The position numbers and the translations under genes are program-made. From Magnetovibrio sp. (GTDB taxonomy: Bacteria; Pseudomonadota; Alphaproteobacteria; Rhodospirillales; Magnetovibrionaceae): a stretch of 64,000 nucleotides of DNA. A model generated the notes under the pieces. It ran no database searches, was not told where the DNA came from, and was given only the letters and a program-made list of their open reading frames with translations. The stretch lies in contig NZ_DATCTF010000019.1 in the NCBI RefSeq assembly GCF_036568125.1, positions 1 to 64,000 of the forward strand, read 5' to 3'. Positions within the stretch are counted from its first letter, which is position 1, and each line of letters opens with the position of its first letter. Shown here piece after piece: positions 34,214 through 42,660 of the stretch.

Positions 34214-35302
34214 TTAACCGGCCCAGGGCGGAACGCCAAAGCCGGGCGGGACCACGGCGATGACCTTGAACAACGCACCCATCTGCTCAGAATCGGTCAG
34301 GCGCGCATAGGCTGCATCGATTTCCGCCATCTGTTCCTCGCTGGCGTTCATCATCAGCATATCGGCGCGTTGGCGCATGCCCAAGCGTTCCAGGAACGCG
34401 CCTTGTGGCACCGGCCCCAAGACCTCGGCCCCGGCTTCGCGGGCGACCTCAGAGAGTTGTTGGAAATCGACGTGTGCAGTCAAGTCGGCGTCGCCGGGAT
34501 TGGCCAAGACATCGGAAAATTCGTGATTCTGTACCGCTTGAAGGGTATCGCCGACACCATGTTCGCCGTGGCCGTAATCAATAAACAGGGCCGCGCCGCC
34601 ATGTTCGACGATACGTGCCGCCACCTGACGCATCACCGCGCAGGCGGCGGGCTGGTGCTCGAAAATGCCGCCCGTTTCGGTCGCATCGCGCAGATCTTCC
34701 GGGATCAAGGAGCTGTCGGCGAGCTCAGATGATATCGTAAAGGTCAATGCATCGCCTGCCGTATTCAGCCCGACCAGACGCTCGCGCCAGCCATCCTCGA
34801 CCCGTTCATATTGGCGGATCGGCAGGGCATCGAAAAATTCGTTGCCAATCACCACCAACGGGCCGGAACCGACGTCTTCGAAGCGATCGCGCCATGCTGG
34901 CATCATCAAGCTCGGCGTCATCGCGACTTTCTGCTTTGCGCGCAACGCCGGGCTGGTTTCGATCAACCACAAACGCGCCGCATCGTCGAAATCTTCCATC
35001 GCGTAAGCCGCGCGCAACGCGTCCGCCATCAAGGTGCCACGACCGGGACCCATTTCAACCAAGTTGAGCGGATCGGGCTGGCCCATCGCCTGCCACACCA
35101 CCGCCGTCCACAAGCCGATCATTTCGCCGAACATCTGGCTGATTTCCGGCGCGGTGGTGAAGTCGCCTTCCTCGCCGAACGGATCTTGCTTCATATAATA
35201 GCCGTGCTCGGGATGAGCCAGGGCCAGTTCCATGTAACGCGCCACGGTGATGGGGCCGTCGCTTTGAATCTCGGCCTTGATGATGTCGAAAAGATCGCTC
35301 AT
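34214..35302 (-). CDS. SAM-dependent methyltransferase, MidA/NDUFAF7 family
   Basis: A 362-residue protein of the MidA (DUF185) family, whose mitochondrial member NDUFAF7 dimethylates an arginine of the complex I subunit NDUFS2. Hallmarks: HPEHGYYMKQDPFGEEGDFT, the SAM-binding LVEMGPGRGTLMADAL and GNEFFDALPIRQYE. It sits between lgt and pgeF, 34 bases after lgt, in the conserved Rhodospirillales order. Role in bacteria is likely respiratory complex I assembly (inference from the eukaryotic member). Confidence 0.92.
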   Translation of the reverse strand: MSDLFDIIKAEIQSDGPITVARYMELALAHPEHGYYMKQDPFGEEGDFTTAPEISQMFGEMIGLWTAVVWQAMGQPDPLNLVEMGPGRGTLMADALRAAYAMEDFDDAARLWLIETSPALRAKQKVAMTPSLMMPAWRDRFEDVGSGPLVVIGNEFFDALPIRQYERVEDGWRERLVGLNTAGDALTFTISSELADSSLIPEDLRDATETGGIFEHQPAACAVMRQVAARIVEHGGAALFIDYGHGEHGVGDTLQAVQNHEFSDVLANPGDADLTAHVDFQQLSEVAREAGAEVLGPVPQGAFLERLGMRQRADMLMMNASEEQMAEIDAAYARLTDSEQMGALFKVIAVVPPGFGVPPWAG

Positions 35303-35335
35303 GTCGAATTCCGTCTTGATAGGGGGAGGCCGCCT

Positions 35336-36130
35336 TTATGTAGGACGCTTGCGCGCATATGCAATAAGCGCCATGCCCGCAAGCACCATCGGGATGGACA
35401 GCAGCTGGCCCATGGTCGCGCCGCCCCACAAATAGCCCAGGTGCGCGTCCGGTTGGCGATAAAACTCGACGATCACCCGCGACAGGCCGTAACCGATCAA
35501 AAAAGCGCCCGAAATCACGCCCGGCTTGGTGCGCAGACTTTCGCTCCGCCACACCAGATGCAGCAGCACCAGCAACACCAGACCTTCCAGCGCCGCCTCG
35601 TACAACTGGCTGGGATGGCGCGGGTACGGCCCGCCGTTGGGAAACACCACACCCCACGCCACATCGGTGGGACGTCCCCACAGTTCGGCGTTGATGAAGT
35701 TGGCGATGCGCCCGAAGAACAGCCCGATCGGCGTCACCACGGCTGCCAAGTCGATGAACGCCCAAAAGCGGATTTTGCGCGCCCGGCAAAACAGCAACGT
35801 GGCGATGAGCACGCCCAAAAAGCCGCCATGAAACGACATGCCGCCTTGCCACGTTTGCACGATTTCGGTCGGGTTCGCCAAATAGTACGCCGGTTTGTAA
35901 AACAGCACGTAACCGAGCCGCCCGCCCAAGATCACGCCGAGCACCGCCCACACCAGAAAGTCGTCGGCATCCTGAGGCTTGATCAACGCACCTGGTTGAC
36001 GCGCCAGCCAAATCATATAACGCCAACCCATCACCAAGCCCGCGATATACGCCAACGCGTACCAACGAATGACGACCGGGCCGATTTCGACCAGCACCGG
36101 GTCGATCATGGGAAACGCAATGGCGAGCAT
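35336..36130 (-). CDS. lgt: Prolipoprotein diacylglyceryl transferase
   Basis: A 264-residue membrane protein with seven helices that puts diacylglycerol on the lipobox Cys of prolipoproteins. The signature GRIANFINAELWGRPTD and the GGMSFHGGFLG loop with its essential His are intact. Several of its clients are encoded in this window (lipoproteins at 2193, 26847 and 32065). It starts 13 bases after hldD ends. Confidence 0.97.
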   Translation of the reverse strand: MLAIAFPMIDPVLVEIGPVVIRWYALAYIAGLVMGWRYMIWLARQPGALIKPQDADDFLVWAVLGVILGGRLGYVLFYKPAYYLANPTEIVQTWQGGMSFHGGFLGVLIATLLFCRARKIRFWAFIDLAAVVTPIGLFFGRIANFINAELWGRPTDVAWGVVFPNGGPYPRHPSQLYEAALEGLVLLVLLHLVWRSESLRTKPGVISGAFLIGYGLSRVIVEFYRQPDAHLGYLWGGATMGQLLSIPMVLAGMALIAYARKRPT

Positions 36131-36142
36131 GTCGGATATCCT

Positions 36143-37129
36143 CTAGCGGTAAGGGTCGGCGGTGTAGAGAAAATCCTGAACGTAGGCGCGCACGCCTTCT
36201 TCCAACGGCGTAAATTCCTTGGTGTAACCCGCCGCGCGCAGTTTGCTCATGTCGGCCTGGGTGTAATACTGGTATTTGTCGCGCAGATGTTCGGGCGTCG
36301 GCACGTATTCGATAGTCGGTTCCAACCCCAGCGCCGTGTAGACGGCGGCCGCCAGATCCTTGAACGGCCGCGCTTGGCCGGTGCCGCAATTGAACAGGCC
36401 CGAAACGGTTGGATTGTCCAGCAGCCACATCATCACATCGACGCAATCGTCGACCGACACGAAATCTCGCAGCTGCCCGCCGTCTTCGTAATCGGGGCGG
36501 TGTGATTGAAACAGCTTCGCCGCTTCGCCGCGGTTGGCGACCGGAAAGACGTGGCTGACCACGCTCTGCATGGTGCCTTTGTGATATTCGTTGGGGCCAT
36601 AGACGTTAAAGAACTTGAGCCCCGCCCACTGCGGCGGATGCGGTTCGTTGCTCGCCATCATGCGCGCCACGCGGCGGTCGAACAGCTGTTTGCTCCAGCC
36701 ATAGGGGTTGAGCGGCTGCAGCTTGGCCAACGCATCGATCGCCGCGTCATCGACGAACCCGTGCTCGCCGCCGCCATATGTCGCGGCGCTGGAAGCGTAG
36801 ATGAAGCGCACATGGTGTGCCGTGCACCATTGCCATAAATCAAGCGACAGGCGGAAATTGTTATCCAGGATCTTGTCGGCGTCTGTTTCCGTGGTCGACG
36901 AAATCGCCCCCATGTGGAACACCGCTTTGACGTTGGAATTGTGTTTGTCCAAAAAGGCGAACAGGTCGTCGGGATGGACCACGTCGTAGAGTTCGCGCTT
37001 GGCGATGTTTTTCCACTTCACGCCGTCACGCAGACGGTCCACCACCACGATTTTGCTGTAACCGCGCTGTTCCAACGCCCAGACGATGTTGGAGCCGATA
37101 AATCCGGCCCCGCCGGTGACGATATACAT
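36143..37129 (-). CDS. hldD: ADP-L-glycero-D-manno-heptose 6-epimerase
   Basis: A 328-residue short-chain epimerase for LPS inner-core heptose. NADP-binding GGAGFIGSNIVWAL (6-19), catalytic Tyr-Lys in NPYGWSKQLFDRR, and the family phrase FFNVYGPNEYHKGTMQSVV are present. It shows the cell makes a heptose-containing LPS core. First gene of hldD-lgt-midA-pgeF, divergent from ubiK. Confidence 0.95.
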   Translation of the reverse strand: MYIVTGGAGFIGSNIVWALEQRGYSKIVVVDRLRDGVKWKNIAKRELYDVVHPDDLFAFLDKHNSNVKAVFHMGAISSTTETDADKILDNNFRLSLDLWQWCTAHHVRFIYASSAATYGGGEHGFVDDAAIDALAKLQPLNPYGWSKQLFDRRVARMMASNEPHPPQWAGLKFFNVYGPNEYHKGTMQSVVSHVFPVANRGEAAKLFQSHRPDYEDGGQLRDFVSVDDCVDVMMWLLDNPTVSGLFNCGTGQARPFKDLAAAVYTALGLEPTIEYVPTPEHLRDKYQYYTQADMSKLRAAGYTKEFTPLEEGVRAYVQDFLYTADPYR

Positions 37130-37290
37130 GAAAAAACCCCTTTGAATTCCGGTCCTCGTTTATAGGACCCACGCGGCTTCCCGGCAAGTGGGGCGACACG
37201 TGAGGTTCAAGGGGAGCGGTTGCGTAATCGAACCGCGCGCTTCATAATGCGCCACCTCGAAATTCACGCTTTCCATAAGGACTTCGCACC

Positions 37291-37578
37291 ATGCAGACCT
37301 CGAACCGCATTCTCGACGATATGGCAAAAGTGGCGAGCGGCGCCGTGTCCGCGGTCACAGGGCTCAAAGGCGACGGCGAAAACTTCCTGCGCCGCCATGT
37401 CGAAAAATTGCTCGCCGACATGAACCTGGTCACCCGCGAAGAATTCGACGCCGTGAAAGCCATGGCCGCCAAGGCCCGCACGGAACAAGAAAAGCTCGAA
37501 GCCCGTGTGGCAGAACTGGAAGCTCAATTGAGCGCACCGAAAAAGCCCGCGCCACGTAAAAAACCTGCGTCGAAGTAA
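37291..37578 (+). CDS. ubiK: Ubiquinone biosynthesis accessory factor UbiK (BMFP domain)
   Basis: A 95-residue protein with an amphipathic start (MQTSNRILDDMAKVASGA) and a C-terminal coiled coil (about 48-80, MAAKARTEQEKLEARVAELEAQL), then a Lys/Pro tail. UbiK trimers help the aerobic coenzyme Q hydroxylation complex. AAGGA lies 9 bases upstream of the ATG. Single-gene unit ended by a terminator; fits the quinone-based respiration encoded elsewhere in the window. Confidence 0.88.
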   Translation: MQTSNRILDDMAKVASGAVSAVTGLKGDGENFLRRHVEKLLADMNLVTREEFDAVKAMAAKARTEQEKLEARVAELEAQLSAPKKPAPRKKPASK

Positions 37579-37636
37579 ACCCGATTCGCCCCGATTCTCT
37601 GCGTTTTTGTAAAAAAGCGTGGTTTCTGAATCATTT

Positions 37637-37670
37637 AGCCCCCCGATTCGCCCGATTCGGGGGGCTTTTT
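37637..37670 (+). terminator. Intrinsic terminator after ubiK
   Basis: A 10-bp perfect stem AGCCCCCCGA (37637-37646) with TCGGGGGGCT (37657-37666) is followed by TTTTT. Both the stem and loop contain GANTC sites, part of the cluster described for this gap. Confidence 0.9.
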
Positions 37671-37723
37671 GCGAATCGAGGCTAACCACATGGAATCATT
37701 GAAAATTACTTCCAAAAGACTCT

Positions 37724-37732
37724 TTATCCACA
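37724..37732 (+). promoter_or_regulatory. Perfect DnaA box
   Basis: TTATCCACA lies between GANTC sites at 37718 and 37744, upstream of ybjN. A lone box is compatible with DnaA acting as transcription factor; there is no box array. Confidence 0.5.
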
Positions 37733-37860
37733 CATTTCCTCTGGACTCAGCTTGCGAGTCTCTCCCCCCTTCGACACACTAAATCTAGTGCTCATGCCTT
37801 AACAGGCACACATCAAGTGGCCCACAACGAGGGGTCCCGTGGATTTGGGGAATTGACACC

Positions 37861-38364
37861 ATGCCGCTTATGCATCGTGAAATCGAAGTTTCGCAGCACC
37901 ATCCGATGGACGTGGTCGAAAAGACCGTCGGTCTGTACGAGTGGCAAACCGAACGCAGCTGCGATACCGAAATCGCCGCGCAGGTTCCCGGTAAATGGTG
38001 CGATTACTCCATGTACTTCACCTGGAGCGACAACGCCGAGGCCTTGCAACTGACGTGCGCGTTCGATATGCGCATCCACAAGGACAAGCGCGCCGCGGTT
38101 CACGAACTGCTGATGCTGGCCAACGAAAAGCTGTGGCTGGGTCATTTCACCTTGTGGGCCGACGAAGGCTTGCCGATGTTCCGCCATGCCCTGCCGCTGC
38201 GCGGGGCCGAAGCGCCGACCATCGAACAGATCCAAGACATGGTCGAAACCGCGCTGTACGAATGCGAACGCTTCTACCCGGCGTTCCAGTACGTGATCTG
38301 GGGCGGACACAGCGCCGAACAGGCCATGGCGTCGGCACTGCTTGAAACCGTGGGTGAAGCCTAA
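37861..38364 (+). CDS. YbjN-domain protein
   Basis: A 167-residue cytosolic protein of the YbjN family, a fold like type III secretion chaperones. Characteristic phrases are ERSCDTEIAAQVPGKWCDYS, FDMRIHKDKRAAVHELLMLAN and the WLGHFTLWADEGLPMFRHAL strand. Members are linked to stress tolerance and motility control, without a firm biochemical role. It ends one base before the proC start, so the two form an operon. Confidence 0.85.
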   Translation: MPLMHREIEVSQHHPMDVVEKTVGLYEWQTERSCDTEIAAQVPGKWCDYSMYFTWSDNAEALQLTCAFDMRIHKDKRAAVHELLMLANEKLWLGHFTLWADEGLPMFRHALPLRGAEAPTIEQIQDMVETALYECERFYPAFQYVIWGGHSAEQAMASALLETVGEA

Positions 38365-38365
38365 C

Positions 38366-39178
38366 ATGCCGACTTTGTTGCTCATCGGCTGCGGCAAGAT
38401 GGGCGGCGCCATGCTGGAAGGCTGGCTCGACCAAGGCATCGCCGCCACCGACATAACCGTCATTGAACCCAGCGCCGAGCTGGCCGCGACGCTGGCCGGA
38501 AAGTACGGCGTAAATGCCGTCAGCGGCGCACACGCGCTGGCGGAAGATTATGCCCCCGACGTTGCCGTGTTGGCGGTCAAACCTCAGGTCATGGACCAAG
38601 TTCTTCCGCCTTACAAAAACCTGGTCGCGCACGCCACCGTGTTCCTATCCATCGCAGCGGGCCGCACCATCGCCAGCTTCGAAACGATCTTGGGGACGAA
38701 CGCCGCCGTGGTGCGCGCCATGCCCAACACCCCCGCATCGGTCGGACGCGGCATCACCGTGGGCTGCCCCAACGCCAACGTCACCGACACCCAAAAAGAG
38801 CTGTGCGATCGACTGCTGACATCCGTCGGCCAGGTCGAATGGGTCGACGACGAAAAGCACATGGACGCGGTCACCGCCGTGTCTGGCAGCGGCCCGGCGT
38901 ACATCTTTTTGCTCGCCGAGGCCATGGGCCACGCCGGACGCATGAGCGGTCTGCCGCCGGAGCTGTCCGACAAGTTGGCCCGCGCCACAGTCGCGGGGGC
39001 CGGTGAGCTGCTGCACCAATCCCCGGAATCTGCGGCCACCTTGCGCGAAAACGTCACCTCGCCGGGCGGCACTACGGCGGCGGCTCTGGAGGTTTTGATG
39101 GGACCGCATGGGCTAAAAGAACTGATGGAAAAGGCTATCGACGCCGCAACCCGGCGCTCGAAAGAACTTGCCAGTTAA
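38366..39178 (+). CDS. proC: Pyrroline-5-carboxylate reductase
   Basis: A 270-residue enzyme for the last step of proline synthesis. NAD(P)-binding LIGCGKMGGAMLEGWL, VRAMPNTPASVGRG and the C-terminal signature VTSPGGTTAAALEVL are intact. ATG 38366 begins after the ybjN stop; the frame is open further up but there it overlaps ybjN. The other proline genes, proB and proA, are at 61.8-64 kb. Confidence 0.95.
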   Translation: MPTLLLIGCGKMGGAMLEGWLDQGIAATDITVIEPSAELAATLAGKYGVNAVSGAHALAEDYAPDVAVLAVKPQVMDQVLPPYKNLVAHATVFLSIAAGRTIASFETILGTNAAVVRAMPNTPASVGRGITVGCPNANVTDTQKELCDRLLTSVGQVEWVDDEKHMDAVTAVSGSGPAYIFLLAEAMGHAGRMSGLPPELSDKLARATVAGAGELLHQSPESAATLRENVTSPGGTTAAALEVLMGPHGLKELMEKAIDAATRRSKELAS

Positions 39179-39180
39179 AG

Positions 39181-39522
39181 ATGAGCGCAGACATCACCTT
39201 CGACGACTTTCTCAAAGTCGACATCCGCGTCGGTCAAGTGATGCGCGCCGAACCGTTCCCCGAAGCGCGCAAACCCGCCATCAAGCTGTGGATCGATTTC
39301 GGCGCTGAAATCGGCGAGCGCAAAACATCGGCGCAAATCACCGTCCATTATGATCCCGAAACGCTGATCGGTCGGAACGTCCTGGCAGTGGTCAATTTTC
39401 CGCCGCGCCAGATCGGCAAATTCATGAGTGAAGTTCTGGTGCTTGGCGTGCCCGACCAAAACGGTGAGGTGGTGCTGCTCAGCCCAGACCAAGACGTCCC
39501 ACTGGGCGGGCGTCTGTACTAG
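39181..39522 (+). CDS. CsaA-like tRNA-binding protein
   Basis: A 113-residue single OB-fold of the CsaA/EMAP-II type (FDDFLKVDIRVGQVMRAEPFPEARKPA at the start, AVVNFPPRQIGKFMSEVLVLG later). CsaA forms dimers, binds tRNA and has export-chaperone activity in Bacillus. It starts two bases after proC and its end overlaps the converging cytochrome gene by four bases. Confidence 0.92.
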   Translation: MSADITFDDFLKVDIRVGQVMRAEPFPEARKPAIKLWIDFGAEIGERKTSAQITVHYDPETLIGRNVLAVVNFPPRQIGKFMSEVLVLGVPDQNGEVVLLSPDQDVPLGGRLY

Positions 39523-40313
39523 CGGGTACTTGCGCTACCCTGCGCCTGAAAACTGCGACAATCCAACCCTGCATAGTATTTCGCCATGCGGCCAATCTCG
39601 ACATCCGAAAGCGGTTTTATTTTCGCCTCCATGAGAGGGTGGTTCCTGCGGCTTTTGGTATTTATTGACTTCTGACCGTTGGCACGGTCGCGGATCAGCA
39701 ACAATTGTTTGCGCAAATACGTTTGCGATTGGCCGGCAAGAATGGGCACGTTATACGCCGTGCCCAACCCATCGACACCATGACAAGATGTGCATTGTTC
39801 GACCAATTGAGGCGGAGGCTTATAGGCTGACGGCGGGCGCGTTCCGGGCTCGGATGAACTGCATTCCATCTTGTCCAGAACGTCGGAAAGATAAGGAAAA
39901 AGCTCCGTTGCAACCTTGGACGTAACCCTGTTCATATTTTCGTCAGAGCGCTCCCAAAGACTCCACTCGCTTCTGCTATCGGCCATTTTGTCGATGTTGT
40001 TTTTATCGAAGACTTCCAGTTGCTTGAGAACGTAGTAGTACTTTTGTCCCGCAATTTTCGGGATGCGAGAGTCCTTTTGTCTTTTCTCGGGACCGTGACA
40101 GGCGGTGAAGCAAGCGTCGATCGTTTTGGTAACCCGACGCTGCAGGGCAGCATCTTGTTGCCATTGCTTATCGGGCCGCGCATTTAGGCTGACGTAACCC
40201 ACGTCACCCAAATCCAAACCGTCGAACGTCGTTTCTGCATGCGCAATCGTTGAAACGCCGCAAAATAGAGCGAACGTCACCGCACAGAATCTCATGCATA
40301 CGTTGAGTTTCAT
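39519..40313 (-). CDS. Periplasmic cytochrome c4-like protein with an unusual CX3CH heme motif
   Basis: A 264-residue secreted protein (signal to about AHA26) with two c4-like domains. The second has a normal heme site CTSCH (174-178) with Met228 as possible ligand. The first reads CFTACH (Cys68, Cys72, His73): three residues between the cysteines instead of two. The phrases IPKIAGQKYYYVLKQL and VPILAGQSQTYLRKQL are the cytochrome c4 repeat. The start at 40313 lies in front of a good signal peptide; ORF extension upstream is unlikely. Soluble c4 proteins carry electrons to terminal oxidases. Domain one may bind heme atypically or be heme-free. Confidence 0.83.
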   Translation of the reverse strand: MKLNVCMRFCAVTFALFCGVSTIAHAETTFDGLDLGDVGYVSLNARPDKQWQQDAALQRRVTKTIDACFTACHGPEKRQKDSRIPKIAGQKYYYVLKQLEVFDKNNIDKMADSRSEWSLWERSDENMNRVTSKVATELFPYLSDVLDKMECSSSEPGTRPPSAYKPPPQLVEQCTSCHGVDGLGTAYNVPILAGQSQTYLRKQLLLIRDRANGQKSINTKSRRNHPLMEAKIKPLSDVEIGRMAKYYAGLDCRSFQAQGSASTR

Positions 40314-40477
40314 GGCGCCCCACCATGCCCACACGCTATTATTAATATCATACAATATTAATCATAACATGAATGAATTCGATGGATCGATTTTTTTGAT
40401 GGCGCCCTGTTCGTAGAAAAATACGTATCGACGGTCGAAGACATTTTCAACACCTGAACTGAGGCCTTGCGCGCCGA

Positions 40478-40576
40478 TCAAAATAGGATGAGTGCAACCG
40501 CCAACCCCACCAAGGGCATACTCCCGTTTTGATGGATAAATATCGCGATATGTCTCACCAGCTTGTAAGCGGCCAT
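40478..40576 (-). CDS. Possible 32-residue membrane miniprotein after the histidine kinase
   Basis: A short frame MAAYKLVRHIAIFIHQNGSM... ends in a hydrophobic stretch (PLVGLAVALILF) and starts 6 bases after the kinase stop. No ribosome site is visible and the length could arise by chance. The remaining gap (40314-40477) shows nothing recognisable. Reported because of position and hydrophobicity only. Confidence 0.2.
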   Translation of the reverse strand: MAAYKLVRHIAIFIHQNGSMPLVGLAVALILF

Positions 40577-40582
40577 CAATGC

Positions 40583-41902
40583 TTACACCGGCAACGACAC
40601 CCGCACACGCAGTCCGCCGCCGGGGGCGTCTTCCAGTTCAATTTCACCGCCGTGGCCGCGGATCACGTCGCGCGCGATGGTCATGCCAAGGCCGACACCG
40701 CCGGTGACCGGATTGCGCGAGGTGTCGAGACGCACGAACGGCTTGAACACGTCGGCGCGCTTGTCTTCGGGAATACCAGGGCCATCATCGTCAATGACGA
40801 TTTCCACCGTCTCGCCACGCACCCCTGAGCGAATGGAAATGTGCTGGCCATGGCGGATGGAGTTTTCCACCAAATTGGTCAGTGCACGTTTCAGCGCATT
40901 GGGCTTGATCGGGGCGCGGATGTCGCCTTCGCTATGCAAATCGATTGCCGCGCCCTTGCGCCGCGCCTGACCGACGATTTCCGAAAGCATGTCCGAAAGG
41001 CTGAAGTCCACCGCCGTTTCGCCACCTTCTCCGCGGGCGAAGGCAAGGTATTCTTCGAGCATGTGCTCCATGTCCGCGATGTCGGTTTTCAAATCCGCCA
41101 CACCGTCCACGTCGCCCATCATTTCCAGTTGCAGCTTCATGCGCGTCAACGGCGTGCGCAGATCGTGCGACACCCCTGCCAACATGTCGGTGCGTTGTTG
41201 GATATGACGCTTGAGGCGGTTACGCATGGCGATGAACGCGCCTGCCGCACGACGAACCTCGGTCGCGCCTTCGGGTTTGAAGCGCGGCGTGTCGCGGCCC
41301 ATGCCGAAATCCTTGGCTGCGCGGGCGAGCCTGCGGATGGGACGCACCTGGTTGCGCATGAACACCATGGCGACCGCGAACAACAGCATCGAGGTGCCCG
41401 CCATCCACAGCACGAACACATAGGTGGTGGTGGAAAACAGCCGCTTTCGCGGCACCGTGACGTTCAGCACGCCATCGGCCAATTGCACGTCGATCTCGAC
41501 AAAGCGATCCTGGCTTTGCGCATCGATGCGATGCGGCTTGGCCACCGCCTCGTCCATGGCCCCGGTCAATTGGCGCACCAAGATGGTTTCGCCGAGCTTG
41601 CGGGTGTCGCGCAGCACGTCGCCGCGCTTGAACGCAATATCCAATTGCAACGAAACTTCCACTTGGCGAAACAGGGCCTGCTGCGCCAGAACGTCCGGCG
41701 CGCGACGCATCCCTTCGATCACCACCGCGATTTCACCGGCCACGCCCAACGCCAAACGACGCCCGACCTTATTCCAGTGGTTTTCGAAAAACACCGTCGC
41801 GCTGATCACCTGAAGCAAGATCAGCGGCGTGACGATGATCAACACCGATCGCCCGAGCAGGCTTTTGGGCAAGTACGGTTTCAAGACCGTGGACAGTTGC
41901 AT
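40583..41902 (-). CDS. EnvZ-type sensor histidine kinase
   Basis: A 439-residue membrane kinase: helix 1 (about 18-38), periplasmic domain (about 40-158), helix 2 (159-181), HAMP (to about 235), dimerisation domain with His246 in AGVSHDLRTPLTRMK, and ATPase domain with NLVENSIRHG (N box), DDDGPGIP (G1) and GGVGLGMTIA (G2). The domain order and H-box match EnvZ. It starts 11 bases after the response regulator, its obvious partner. In alphaproteobacteria such pairs often control envelope or osmotic responses; the signal is unknown. Confidence 0.94.
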   Translation of the reverse strand: MQLSTVLKPYLPKSLLGRSVLIIVTPLILLQVISATVFFENHWNKVGRRLALGVAGEIAVVIEGMRRAPDVLAQQALFRQVEVSLQLDIAFKRGDVLRDTRKLGETILVRQLTGAMDEAVAKPHRIDAQSQDRFVEIDVQLADGVLNVTVPRKRLFSTTTYVFVLWMAGTSMLLFAVAMVFMRNQVRPIRRLARAAKDFGMGRDTPRFKPEGATEVRRAAGAFIAMRNRLKRHIQQRTDMLAGVSHDLRTPLTRMKLQLEMMGDVDGVADLKTDIADMEHMLEEYLAFARGEGGETAVDFSLSDMLSEIVGQARRKGAAIDLHSEGDIRAPIKPNALKRALTNLVENSIRHGQHISIRSGVRGETVEIVIDDDGPGIPEDKRADVFKPFVRLDTSRNPVTGGVGLGMTIARDVIRGHGGEIELEDAPGGGLRVRVSLPV

Positions 41903-41912
41903 GGCGCGCCCC

Positions 41913-42617
41913 TCAATCCGGCATCAGGACGTAGCCCTTGCCACGCACCGTCTGAAGATAGCGCGGCAGCTTGGGATCCGCTTCGATTTTTCGGCGCAAC
42001 CGCGTGACTTGCACATCCACCGCACGTCCGCCGCCGCTGGCATCGGCGCCCGCGCCGGTGCGTTCGATCAAATCGTCGCGCGACAACGGCTCCCCCGGAC
42101 GTTCGGCGAGCACCTTCAGCAACTGAACCTCGACCGTGGTCAGGCGCACCGGCCGGTCGTCGACCTTCAACACGCCACGATCCAAATCAAAGCTTGCCGC
42201 ACCCATGGTGATCATGCGCGGTGCTTCGTCGACGTCGTTGCGTTGCGGGGCGCGCTTGAGGATGTTGTTGACGCGCAGCAACAATTCGCGCGGTTCGAAC
42301 GGTTTGGTGAGATAGTCGTCGGCACCGTGTTCCAGCCCACGGATGCGGTCTTCGGCCTCGCCCATGGCAGTCAACATCAAGATCGGCACGTCGGAGGTGG
42401 TGCGCAGATCGGCGGCGAAGTCGAGGCCGCTTTCGCCCGGCATCATCAAATCCAGCACGATCAGGTCGAACGCCAACGACGCCAGCTTGGCGCGCGCGTT
42501 GGCGGCATCGGTCGCACTGATCACGATGAAGCCGTTGTCGCTGAGATACTTTCTCAACAACTCGCGCAGACGATCATCGTCGTCCACCACCAATATGTGC
42601 GGAAGATCCGCCACCAT
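41913..42617 (-). CDS. OmpR-family response regulator
   Basis: A 234-residue regulator with receiver domain (phosphoacceptor Asp56 in VLDLMMPG, acidic pocket VDDDD 11-15, Lys in YLTKPF) and an OmpR winged helix (about 135-230, RAVDVQVTRLRRKIE and TVRGKGYVLMPD). ATG 42617 gives the normal start; the frame is open further up toward marR but without family match. First gene of a regulator-kinase operon, 44 bases after marR on the same strand. Confidence 0.94.
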   Translation of the reverse strand: MVADLPHILVVDDDDRLRELLRKYLSDNGFIVISATDAANARAKLASLAFDLIVLDLMMPGESGLDFAADLRTTSDVPILMLTAMGEAEDRIRGLEHGADDYLTKPFEPRELLLRVNNILKRAPQRNDVDEAPRMITMGAASFDLDRGVLKVDDRPVRLTTVEVQLLKVLAERPGEPLSRDDLIERTGAGADASGGGRAVDVQVTRLRRKIEADPKLPRYLQTVRGKGYVLMPD

Positions 42618-42660
42618 GCCCCCAGGCCTCCTCACCGTTTCATAGCGCGACCTTAGCACC

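Larger units (their letters stand above)
37583..37760. promoter_or_regulatory. Cluster of ten GANTC sites between ubiK and ybjN
   Basis: GANTC, the CcrM methylation site of alphaproteobacteria, starts at 37583, 37593, 37628, 37645, 37654, 37673, 37693, 37718, 37744 and 37756, ten sites in 178 bases. Random expectation is below one. The gap also holds a perfect DnaA box. The pattern suggests methylation-sensitive, cell-cycle-linked control of the ybjN-proC unit or a replication-related site; some sites are in the ubiK terminator stem and may be structural. Confidence 0.6.

Noticed and set aside
34811-36505. A 564-codon plus-strand open frame across midA, lgt and hldD
   Set aside because: Low-complexity His/Arg/Gln-rich shadow of three well-identified minus-strand genes in GC-rich DNA.
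37637-37670. GANTC sites in the ubiK terminator as pure regulatory signal
   Set aside because: Two of the ten sites overlap the stem and loop of a terminator and may exist for base pairing only; the remaining eight still form a dense cluster.
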